From assembly GCA_020091685.1 (NCBI GenBank), contig CM034597.1, positions 1,496,646-1,560,645 of the forward strand: a stretch of 64,000 bases of DNA, written 5' to 3'. The stretch comes from Lutjanus erythropterus. Lineage: Eukaryota > Chordata > Actinopteri > Lutjaniformes > Lutjanidae. A model generated the notes under the pieces. That model was given only the letters and a program-made list of their open reading frames with translations. It was not told the origin of the DNA and made no database searches. A program made the translations under genes and the position numbers. This document shows, piece by piece, positions 10,870 through 20,386 of the stretch (the first letter of the stretch is position 1; the number at the start of each line of letters is the position of its first letter).

Positions 10870-11034
10870 CATAATGTAAACTGGTCACCATTCACTTCTA
10901 CTGTTTGGGAGATTCTGCAACACTGTTTTCCTGTGAAACTCCAGCAGTGTTTTGTGGATTAAAAAACTAAACCTGACCTTCAATTCGTGAGTAGATAATG
11001 ACTGAGTTCTCACTTTTGGGTGAACTATCCCTTT
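10870..11034 (+). repeat. Family C right-end fragment
   Basis: Shares TGTGAAACTCCAGCAG.GTTTTGTGGATTAAA and CTCACTTTTGGGTGAACTA with the complete copy at 35111-35560. The terminal TTAA is lost (CCCTTTGCAG). Confidence 0.75.
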
Positions 11035-11994
11035 GCAGAAAGAAAGCAGTTCCTATGAAGCTGCTCACAACAAGGTCTTGTTGGTTTATCTTGAGTAACC
11101 AGGTCATGATTTTTAGAAAGATACGCTGGTTTAGATTTTTTTAAATGTATTTTTTTGGTGATATAATCAGTACTCTAAAAAACATCTAGACGTTACAGGT
11201 CAGGAGAATTTTTTTTTTTTTTTTTTTGAGGTGTACTCTACTTGAACTTTTACTTGAACATGCCAGAATAGCATTAATTTATCATTTTTTATATCTACTT
11301 TAATTACTAACATTACAGTTTCTTACATTCTTACTGTTATTTAACAAGTAGTCTAACCAGTCACAACACAATAGAGTGGCACCACATAAATATAATATTA
11401 AGCTTCCATACTTTATTATTTAAGTCCTCAAAGAGAAATTCTGCCTCCATTTGTCCTCAGGCTGATGCTTCTTGATTAATCCTCAACATTCTACCATAAG
11501 GAATAGTTTTAACTTCATGATTTATGATTTTATTTATTTACCCATTTTCAGAGTATACACTGTGTATTTTGTGTATGGGTTTTGTTTTTGTGAGTAGCAT
11601 AAATTGAACTAACATCTCATTATACAACCCTGTTATGAAATGATCCATCAAGTAAATTAACCTAATAGAAAAAAACTAAAAGAAGGCTACATGTAAAAGA
11701 AAACAATACACATTTAGAAATATGCACCAAACAGTTGGTTGAAACTAAGGTCTGCCTCTCACTGAGCAGATAGCCAATCATATTTGAGGATCATAGAGTG
11801 GCATTTGGGGTTGCCAATCATCACCATTTCTGTGTAAAGGATTTTTTGGGCAGACCTGAAACATGGCTCAGTAACATTCTATCCAAAATCCAAGTACTTT
11901 CCAAACCGTGAAAACACTACAATAATATTTTCAAGGATTTCCAGCACCTGGAAGAACTTTGTTCATAGCTCTTGCCTCTGTAATGTTTTAACAG
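11035..11994. other. AT-rich stretch, no gene; T19 run
   Basis: Holds a run of 19 T at 11209-11227 followed by CTACTTGAACTTTTACTTGA, which resembles family I (50870-51454). The rest is unique AT-rich sequence. Confidence 0.45.
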
Positions 11995-12123
11995 GACAAA
12001 TGGCCAAAATACATGGGGCACGGACGCAGCACGAAACATCTGCAGCTGCTACGCCGACCACAGAAACCACCCCCACATCATGCTACTTATCTCTGTGTGG
12101 CTGGTCTTGCAGCCCTCCAACAG
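11995..12123 (+). other. Candidate exon (129 bp), unknown product
   Basis: A GC-richer island is bounded by a fair splice acceptor (CTTGCCTCTGTAATGTTTTAACAG, with AG at 11993-11994) and a donor (CAACAG then GTAAAA, GT at 12124). Its length is 43 codons exactly and all three forward frames are open, so the frame cannot be fixed. One frame ends in a short hydrophobic stretch (MLLISVWLVL). I recognise no protein family. It could be a chance arrangement or a repeat fragment. Confidence 0.2.
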
Positions 12124-12734
12124 GTAAAACCTCCATATTTATGTGTAAAATGAGTGTAATCACTTGATATACTTCATTGGACCAGAGGCAATGCAGTGGA
12201 GCAGTGCAACCTTGTGAGTGCCTTACATTGCACATTAAAATAAATCAATAAGATCTATGTGTATGCATGATCCTGCAACAATCCAGTTAATTAATTCAGT
12301 AACAGTTAATACAGCCTTCACTTTCAAACCTTGCATAACCATCTGCACTATCACTTGGCAAAACTCACTTAACATTACCTTAGAAAAAATGGCTGACAAA
12401 AAATAACATGCATGGAAGGCGAAGCATGAAGGATGCAGATCAGGGTTCACATCTTGCATAAGAAGGTTTACACAACTTAAACACTGTGGTTAAATTTAGG
12501 GAAAGATTTTTTGTTAAATATTGAAGTAAACATCCTTTCTTGTGCTGCAACTCAGCAGGACCTCTTTCAAAATTTAAATAAACCCACAGTCTTCCTCTAA
12601 CCTTCAGTGCTTTGACTCAATGAAACAGACAAATGGAAACAAATTAAATATGTCAGTAAATCCTTTGTATGTTTATCGTGAGCATAATCCAGAAATCATT
12701 TTGTTTCTTTCATACATATTTGTGTTGCAAAGCA
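12124..12734. other. No gene recognised
   Basis: AT-rich unique sequence. A minus-strand open frame of about 74 codons shows no domain. Confidence 0.4.
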
Positions 12735-12838
12735 GTAGTAGATGAAAGTAAAAAAAATAGATCTAATGATGGTGCTGCATGAAAAGTCAGGGGATCGATA
12801 AAGTTATTACAATTCCTCCTGTGAGTTATAGGACTATC
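12735..12838 (+). repeat. Family H fragment, copy 3
   Basis: GATGGTGCTGCATGAAAAGTC, AGGGGATCGATAAAGTTATT and ACAATTCCTCCTG correspond to the central part of family H. Confidence 0.55.
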
Positions 12839-12844
12839 GTTACC

Positions 12845-13165
12845 CATCCATTGTTTTGCAAGTCACAAGTAAGTCTTAAGTCTTTGCCCTCAAGGTCCAA
12901 GTCAAACTTACAATTTATGAGTCAAATTCAAAGTCCTAAACTTTGAATTTTTGAATTTTTCAAAGTCCTAAACTTTGAATTTTGAGTCCTAAACAAGTCA
13001 ACGCAGTCTTCACCAAATGTAATGTTTTAATATTTTGACAGAGCCTTGTGCAAATGCCAAAATACTTTCTGATCTTTGGGCTTGGAGGAAGGTATCAAGT
13101 ACTTTGAAGTCAAAAGTCATGAGTCAATGATGTTCAAGTTCAAGTGGAGATGCAAGTCTTTTTCT
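12845..13165. repeat. Family B dispersed repeat, copy 1
   Basis: Begins TTGTTTTGCAAGTCACAAGT. Rich in AAGTC, GAGTC and CAAGTC motifs, including a local duplication of CAAAGTCCTAAACTTTGAATTT at 12930-12977. Related to 17577-18337 in the opposite sense. Confidence 0.7.
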
Positions 13166-13339
13166 CCCCTCCATGTCCAGTCTAAAAAGTCACCAGATCA
13201 CAAAAATTATGAGAGTTAAAGACCTGGGAAAGATGAACATCTGTGCCAAATTTTCAACACACCAGAATAGTCTGATTGTAAATCACTCCCAAAAACAACA
13301 TATATGATCAGTGGTGAGTACCTGCAGCATCAGGCCCAC

Positions 13340-13920
13340 TGGACATTAACTAACTTACGTAGGTCATATGACATTACTCATGTTGTGTAAACAGTTGCAA
13401 TTTGGTTAGGTTTAGACACAAAAACTACTTGGTAAGGTTTAACTCTTTCCTCGCCATTGATGAGATATCTCACCAACTGCTGTTTTGACTGCAGGTGGTA
13501 GGAGACACTGTGACGGATCATCTGTCAAAAAATGGTCACTGGAATGAGCAAAAAAAACGTGAAGTTGATATTCTGCTTAAAAATGTCTCTTTCACAAAAA
13601 TGCTTTTTTTTTTTATGAAACCCACCGACCCTCAAGTGCTTATAAAAAAAGAATGAATTAAGCTAGAACAAAAAAATTTGGGGGTCTGAAACAAGAAGAT
13701 CTGTTCTTTCTTTTGATGTATTCCATGTTAACATATTCATAGAATGGAATATTCTGTGGGTGTTGAAAAATCAGTGAATTTTGTCAAAAATACTGGTCCT
13801 GGCTAACAACTTTAAAAAAAACGCTGGTGGGGAAAGACTTAAGAAAAGTTTGTGGTTTGACTTAACTATGCCATGTATGTCACAAGACAGAAGTGACATC
13901 ACTCAAGTGATGGAACTCTT
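13340..13920 (+). repeat. Family F repeat, copy 1 (split host)
   Basis: Segments 13340-13442 and 13843-13920 together match the copy at 46230-46460: GTAGGTCATATGACATTACT, TTGGTTAGGTTTAGACAC, AAAACTACTTGG, then GAAAAGTTTGTGGTTTGACT and ATGTATGTCACAAGACAGAA. It is split by the TTAA-flanked element at 13443-13838. No coding capacity. Confidence 0.75.
13443..13838. mobile_element. piggyBac-like MITE inserted at TTAA
   Basis: The 396-bp insert is flanked by TTAA at 13439-13442 and 13839-13842. Its termini are inverted: CTCTTTCCTCGCCATTG at the left and, reverse-complemented, GTCTTTCCCCACCAGCG at the right. TTAA duplication with C.CTTTCC.CGCCA ends is typical of piggyBac-type MITEs in fish. It has no transposase. 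Removing it and one TTAA restores the family F host, as confirmed by the intact copy near 46360. Confidence 0.85.
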
Positions 13921-13934
13921 GGAGGGGCTAGAAG

Positions 13935-14100
13935 AAAAGTCAAGTCAAATTTTATTTGCATAGCCCAGTGTCACAAATCACAATTTGCCTCAGTGGGCTT
14001 TACAATCTGTACAGCATCAACACCCCCTGTGCTGTAGACCCTCAACAGAGTAAGGAAAAACTCCCCCCAAAAGACCTTTTAACAAGAGAAAAAAAAGTTA
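13935..14100 (+). repeat. Common fish dispersed repeat (family J)
   Basis: Contains AAGTCAAATTTTATTTGCAT, GCCTCAGTGGGCTTTACAAT and AGTAAGGAAAAACTCCCCCC, in that order. From memory this is a very frequent teleost repeat of unsettled class. It lies directly downstream of family F copy 1. Confidence 0.75.
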
Positions 14101-14109
14101 AAAAAGTTA

Positions 14110-14265
14110 AAAGTCAAGGCATCATCAAACTCAGAATGCTTGATCTTCCTGGGATTACATCCACCTGTACAAAGTTTCAAAGTTTCATGGTAATTTAGTT
14201 GAGGAATTTCAGTCAGGGACAAAGTGGTGGACTAACCAACCAACAGTGCAATCCCTCGAGCACCA
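14110..14265 (+). repeat. Family H fragment, copy 4
   Basis: AAGTCAAGGCATCATCAAA, CTGTACAAAGTTTC, TTTCAGTCAGGGACAAAGTG and GTGGACTAACCAACC follow the family H order. Confidence 0.65.
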
Positions 14266-15494
14266 GTGCTAGCATGGCAACAAAAAATCTGAATAATTCA
14301 AACTTTTTCCTTACTCTGAGTGAGGCAACTTCATTGCAAACAGTGCTGACATCCCACACTGCTGTCTTCCTTTCCATTCATCCTTTCATCACTCTTTCCC
14401 CACTTACGAAAATAGGAATTATTAGATTACAGAGAGGTAAAAATGGATCTGCATTAATTATGAAGGCATGTGGGCTTTCCCTGGATCGAGCCAGAGGTCA
14501 TGCTGTTCTGTTTTAGAGGCAGTACTCTACTGCATCGGGAATTACGTAGGTTAAAAAAAGAGCAGTGGAGTGAAGGGGTTGTTATTTATTGATTTCGCAA
14601 ATGCAGCAAATGCCCTCAGTACGTCTTTAAAAATACTCTGACAGAGAGAGGCATGCAGAGAGAGGAGATGCAGATTCTGAAAAAAAAAGAAAGAAAAAAC
14701 AGATTAAAAACAGAAGATAAAGATTAGAATTTGAGCACAAGGAGGACAAAAACGAACCATTATTGAATAACTTATTCTTTCCATCAATGCTTCCATCCAC
14801 CCCTTGTTTTTAATGGTAAAAGTGAATGGAGAGAAGCGAGCTCTGGCAACCAGTCATTAAAATATAACCATGTGTGATTTAAGAACACCCCTATGGAGCC
14901 ACATGTGTGAAATGTATTTTGTTCCTTTCTTTCTCTGCAAGGCATTTGTAGATCCAAGGTGGAAGGCCATCACACAAATATCAGCATTGTAATTATGAAA
15001 AGGGTGAGTGAAAAAAAAAGAAGAGTGGGTGTGAGGGTGAGGTGGAGGGTTGGTGGAGATGAAAAAGAACAAAAGAGGCCTGCTTTCAAGTTGGAGATGA
15101 GACGATGGGCCAAATGAAATGGTTTTCGTTGTCAGACCTAACCTGTGGCTGTCTTTCATCTCTAATTTTCTCCTTTTTCTTTTCTTCTTTTTCTTATTCC
15201 GTAGCAACGGGCTTGATTATTAATTTTTACTCTTAAGCGGTGAAACGGCTGCCTTGGTAATAACTTTATTTCAAAGCTGCCGTGTTTCACATTTTAATGT
15301 GCCTGGCAGCACACTGGGGGTTTGCAATTGATATTTCCCTCTTCAGTCAGATGTCTTTAAGGACCACGGTTAGACGGCAAGACTGTCTGAGTGTGAGTGG
15401 GCTCACTTGTACAGATTCCTGTATTTTCTACCTGTTGTTCAAGAGGGCAAAAAGAAGACAATGTATCTGTTTGCAGCTGAATATCTGAAAATTT
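14266..15494. other. Unique stretch, candidate conserved non-coding sequence
   Basis: No repeat was recognised apart from A-rich and purine-rich runs (14679-14760, 15000-15075). 15195-15370 is compact and non-repetitive, with homeodomain-like sites (TTGATTATTAATTTT, AATTGATATTT). It is the sort of sequence often conserved in vertebrates, but conservation cannot be shown from one genome. Confidence 0.3.
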
Positions 15495-15665
15495 GAGCTC
15501 TTTAGAGGAAAGTTCTGTTGCCTGCTCAAGAGCAGCACCCAGGAGGCCAGCTGCCACCTCTCCAACTACCAGTCCACACTTTGTACTGCCACCCGTGGTG
15601 GACTTGAACCGGTCACCCTTACAGTTCAGAAGCCAACTCCATACAGACTGAGCTACTGACACCCC
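15495..15665 (-). mobile_element. tRNA-derived SINE
   Basis: On the minus strand the head reads GGGGTGTCAGTAGCTCAGTC, with box A at 15639-15655 and a perfect box B, GGTTCAAGTCC, at 15600-15610. These are spaced as in a tRNA pol III promoter. Downstream the body has CTGGTAGTTGGAGAGGTGGC, and near the end GCTCTTGAGCAGGC, like the shared L2-type SINE tail. It cannot fold as an intact tRNA because the acceptor arm is absent. The open frame across it is not a gene. Confidence 0.8.
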
Positions 15666-16048
15666 GGCTGTGTTAACACGGTAGTCAACAAAATAACTGC
15701 TGTTATCTGGGCATATGCAACATCACTACAAAAACCAAAAGAGCAAAACAAACCAAACAAGTGGTCAGATGAGGACAAGTTGTGAACATAAGGTGGTTTG
15801 GAGGAAAAAAAAACAAACAAACAAAAAAACAAACACACATCTGAAATCATCTTTGACATCTCTCATTTTCTGACATTTAATGGAATGTTCGAGAAAATAA
15901 TGAACAGATTGATCAACAATCATTACTTGCAGTCCTAATTTAAATAATCAAGCTTCAGTTGTTAAATGTGTAGAAGTTACTTTTTTTTCTCCTCTCTGGT
16001 GTGAGGGGGGACAGACAGATGCTGTGCTGCTGCCAGAGGAGCACTGAC
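15666..16048. other. No gene; A-rich patch
   Basis: AAACAAACAAACAAAA-type simple sequence at 15808-15837. The rest is unique AT-rich DNA. Confidence 0.45.
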
Positions 16049-16049
16049 T

Positions 16050-16110
16050 AAGATTATTATTATTATAATTATTATTATAATTATTATTATTTTATTATAA
16101 GATTATTATT
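16050..16110. repeat. (ATT)n microsatellite
   Basis: ATTATTATTATAATTATT-type repeats with TAA interruptions. Confidence 0.9.
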
Positions 16111-17576
16111 TTTTGTCTGTTTTGTTTTGCTGTTGATTGCTAAATATAATGCACTGTTCAAAGGGTTTTAGCTTTAGCCTACACCGTTTTCAGACTGCAG
16201 AAGTGTTAAACTTATGATTTATTACTTTATTGTCGTGTTTTGCACTGTATTATTTAATATTTGCTATTTTCTGTAAGAGGCTCTGCATTTATTTACGTGA
16301 ATCTGCTGAATTATATGTGATGTTCTTATTTCTATTTACAGACCAAAATAAATTATAAATTCTATTTTTCTTTATCATTATTCACATTTAACAGATCAAA
16401 ACACAAGTGGGCTTTTGTGCGTACTAGCTGTAGCGGGCACTCCTAAGTTTTGTTCCTACATATGAACAGTAACAGAGAGTACAAAAGTAGTGCTGAATGC
16501 CACAAAAGTTCTTCAGTTGCTTGCAGAAATGATTCATACATGATTCCCAATGTACCTTGAAAAACCTGTGATAATTCCATAGTGGTTTCTACAGTATTCC
16601 AATTGTGGTCACTCTCACCGCTGCACAAACTAGATCTGACTCACAGTGAGCTGTTGACTCTTGCCAGTCTTTCATTAACTCATTGTTACTGTAGGAAAGG
16701 GAAGTGGCCCTTCATGGTGAACATGGAGAGAGGTGGCAGTAGCACTTTTGTGTGAATGGAGGCAGAGTCAGCAGGGGATGTGGCCCATCAGGTACAAGTA
16801 CTTGCACTCATTAATTTCAACAGCATGACGTTCCTCCAAAATAACAGTTACTCATTCTTCATCTTGCCACAGCCTGAATGCATCAGAAAAAAATAGATGC
16901 TTCTGTGATTTGATGCTGAGGACATACAGAAAAGACTGTAACAACTGGAGACCATACACTCCAAAGAGCAATGTGACGCTTTTGAACATTTGAGACCATT
17001 AAATTGTGCACTGTGTATTACTGTGAAATATTTTCCACAACGGAAATCATCCAAAACTTCATCTACTTCAGATAATTTCCACAGAGATCCTGACTGTCTG
17101 AACAATTCTGTCAATGAGACAGGGACTTAATAAGTCAGTTAATGACCTTGATCAGTTATTGTCTCATGCAGACAGTCTCTATCAGCCCTGCTTTCACTGG
17201 ATGAATTGGTCAGGTTGCTTTGGGAAGGAGTAGACTCAATAAAATGTTTACACAAAGACATTTCACAGCTTTATCCAGTCACCAATAAGTCCATCACAGC
17301 TAGCTGCTCTTCAGGAACTGCTTCAAATAATCTACCAGCTTAAACATTCACAGTTATTCTCACTGTTGAATGCTGAAAGCACCCAATCCTGCAGTGGAAT
17401 GTCTGTGCTCACTTAACTGCTAAAAATGGTGAGTAATTTATTTGTTAGAGCTGAAATTTCATTTAGGCCACTCAAACCCACTGAAAGCAGCCATTTAGCA
17501 ATGAAAGACATTTCTGACAGTTGACTGTGAACCTTTCAGTAGTTTTGGTTTACTTTAATTCTGTAGTCACAAAAGT
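16111..17576. other. Unique AT-rich sequence, no gene recognised
   Basis: Short open frames on the minus strand (88 codons or fewer) lack splice-bounded context or domains. GGTACAAGTACTTGCA at 16791-16806 is a small palindrome. Confidence 0.4.
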
Positions 17577-18337
17577 CATTTTCTGAGATCTGGAAACCAG
17601 GTGTGTGGACTCGAGTCACAATGACTTAAGACTCGACTTGACAAAATCAAAATAAGGCTGGCAACTTGACTTGGACTTCAACAAAAATTACTGCGACTGG
17701 GACTTCACTTTAACACCCCCCCACCCCCCACCCCCCAAGCTTTATGTAAATGTGAGCTACACCTTCCAGCTTCATTTGACATTTGCATTCCAAGACCTGC
17801 GCAGTTTTTTAAAAAAAAAAAACATTAAGGTTTTATTTTAGTAGTTTTGGCCATCCTTTCATCATTTCAATTATTATCACAATGCAGTCACCAAAGTTAT
17901 TTTCTAAGATCTGGGAGCCAGAGGAGTCACATGACTTGAAACAGTGACTTCAGACTCGACTTTATGAAATAAAAAAAAAAGAATATCTTCTTGATTTGGA
18001 CGTCAACACCAGCAACTTGTGACATGAACCTTTTGACTTGAGAATACTTGATAACATCTCCTAACCCACAATTATTAAAAAGTATGTTGTGCTGTGTTAT
18101 GTTATGTGCCACACCAACAACTTCCAAACTTGTTCAACATTTGAAGTTGCACAAAGAACATTAAGTCGAGTCTCTGTTGTTCAAATGACATGACAGTTGG
18201 TGTAGAGTTCATTATGACTTGTTTAAGACTCAAATGTCAAAGTAAAGGACTTGGAACTTGAATGCAGACTTCACTTGCTAAATGTGACTTGCAAAACAAT
18301 GACTTAAGTTATTGTTTTGCAAGTCACACCTACTGAG
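17577..18337 (+). repeat. Family B dispersed repeat, copy 2
   Basis: Dense in GACTTG, GACTCGA and CAAGTC motifs. The left part has GGTGTGTGGACTCGAGTCAC and the right end, inverted, GTGTGACTTGCAAAACAATA, giving weak terminal inverted similarity. A near-duplicate of the left block occurs at 17889-17970 (TAAGATCTGGGAGCCAGAGG), so the copy is internally duplicated. It includes a C-rich tract at 17715-17738. Related inverted copy at 12845-13165. Confidence 0.75.
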
Positions 18338-19196
18338 AACACAGCAGGAATTAAGTCAGACAGGGCAAAAACCATGAGGGGTCAAACAAGTTGTAAACAG
18401 GCCAAGAGTTTATTCAGATTGTCTAAATGGTTTAATGTGAAGTGAGACTAAAAGAGAACACACCTGAAATACTGCTAATAATCCCTCATTACTTTTTACC
18501 ATTCGGTCTGGATGGACATTTTTTTCTTGGCAAAACTGCTTTGTTGATAGATCTCAGTAATTAACTCAGTGAGCACAACTTTATTTCCACAACGCTGATA
18601 GAAGTGAAACCAAAACAGAGAGCTTAAAGATGCTGTAGGTAGAAGAGGAACTGAGGGGGTAATAATTCCAAATTCAACAGTGCAAGAAACATCAACTATT
18701 TAATCCACTCTTTATATGAAAGTATTGATTAGTGCAGTTTCAGAGACTGTCTCGTTGTTTTATTAGAGTTGTAGAAGAGTTTATGTTGTATATGTTGTTT
18801 AGGGTAACTTAGAACGATGCCTGTCAGTTTTGGGGCATGTCTGTACCAGGAGGTTACCTAATCAGAACAATTCAAAGATAAGCCGTGTAAGAAATTAAAG
18901 CACTATGTCTTAAAAATCCCAAGCATCCCCATTTTTTATACCTAGAAAATAAAGCCGAGTTACTATCTGGCTTTTTGAAACAGGCTTTTGAAAACCCTGA
19001 ACCTCTCCCTTTAAGATGCACTGATAAAAGGACAACAAATAACACTCTCCTCACATTTTATCAGCCACTGCTACTGCAAGTGAATGTAAAATCAGCAATA
19101 CAACCTTGTTGTCTTGTTTACCCAACATAATTTACCTCTGAGCTTGTTAATCAAGCTGAGCACACACAAACACAGATTGTACACATAGGTGTCTCA

Positions 19197-19200
<4 letters not shown>
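18338..19200. other. No gene recognised
   Basis: AT-rich unique sequence without recognised repeat termini. Confidence 0.4.
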
Positions 19201-19201
<1 letters not shown>

Positions 19202-19227
<26 letters not shown>

Positions 19228-19259
19228 ACTCACAGACACACACACACACACACACACAC
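19202..19259. repeat. Compound (TC)n-(AC)n microsatellite
   Basis: About 13 CT units at 19202-19227, then about 12 AC units at 19236-19259. Confidence 0.95.
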
Positions 19260-20119
19260 CTCCAATAAAAGACTTTGCTTCTCACACTTCTGCAAAGTCA
19301 GACTAAAATATTTGGTCCATAAATGCCTGGGGACCTGAAGCACTTTGCATGTCATATAAAATTTCATACGCTGCCTAAAATCAGTGTAACAGAGGCTATA
19401 AAAAGCCTCATTCAATCACAAAGGAACACTGCGTTCCACAATAGCTCACATAGTTTGAAGCAGGATAAATAAGCTGATTTTTTGATATGTGGTAGAAGCT
19501 GAATACAAAAAATGTACATGCATATTTGACTATGTGTCTAAGGATCTTAAATGTATTTTGAAGGTATCTTTAAAGCAACCTTTAGTAGCAGGTTTCCTCA
19601 GGCTTGTGCACATGCACGAGTATTCACATGCACACACATGCATGCACGCACACAATCCTGCCAATGGTTTCACAATATTCCACTGATCTACAAGTATTTG
19701 TAACAAGCAAAGATATGTAGCGATGTGCCAACAAAGGTGGGGAAGAAGACCACTGGCAAGTAAGCGTGGATTGAATTTACAAGTTAGTGTTATTTGAATC
19801 CTTCCTCTGATTGGACAGTGTTGCCTCAGTTGGTTCAGTTGGTTACAGAGGCTAACTGATATGCACAGATATGAGTACAGGCGTGGTTTGAGATTTTGGC
19901 TTACTCTTTGGTGCTGTGGCCACCAGGAGTTTGAAAACCATTGTGCTAGAGGTATTCATGACTATGGCTAAGATTGTAAGATGTGGTTGAAAGCTCTGGA
20001 AAAAAGACAATAAGCAGTAGTACCTGTAGTTAAGAAGTTTTTGTCTAGTTGCTGTTTCCAATGACAAGAATTAACTTCTTTACACTGTAAACCTTTGAAC
20101 AGTTTTTGCTAAAGAAGAA
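19260..20119. other. No gene recognised
   Basis: Unique sequence with a short CATGCACACACATGCATGCA-type patch near 19618-19650. Confidence 0.4.
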
Positions 20120-20386
20120 CAATATTTGGCTTATATAATGGCAGTTTCCCATTGGAAAAGGCTGTATGAAGGCAAGGTAAAGCTGTGAAAATATAATATT
20201 CTAAATATGGCATACACTGGCTGTTTTACTGCCGACCCCGTCCACAACAGTACATTTCTCAGCTTCCTACACTGTTGCTTCTTCATACTGGAACTGTGCT
20301 GACTGCTATCTACTGTAGGTAACACACTGACTGTGGAGAGGTACCTCATACAACTCCATTTCAAATAATCCAAACTATCCCTTTAA
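20120..20386 (-). repeat. Dispersed repeat family K
   Basis: On the minus strand it starts TTAAAGGGATAGTTTGGATT, then GAGGTACCTCTCCACAGTC, GTACTGTTGTGGACGGGGTC and AATGGGAAACTGCCATTATA. I recognise this order from memory as a common percomorph repeat. The 80-codon minus-strand open frame here is inside the repeat. The TTAA at the 5' edge may reflect a TTAA-specific insertion. Confidence 0.7.

Noticed and set aside
15357..15662. 101-codon minus-strand open frame, and a possible tRNA gene from the perfect B box
   Set aside because: It lies across the tRNA-derived SINE. The acceptor arm needed for a true tRNA is missing.
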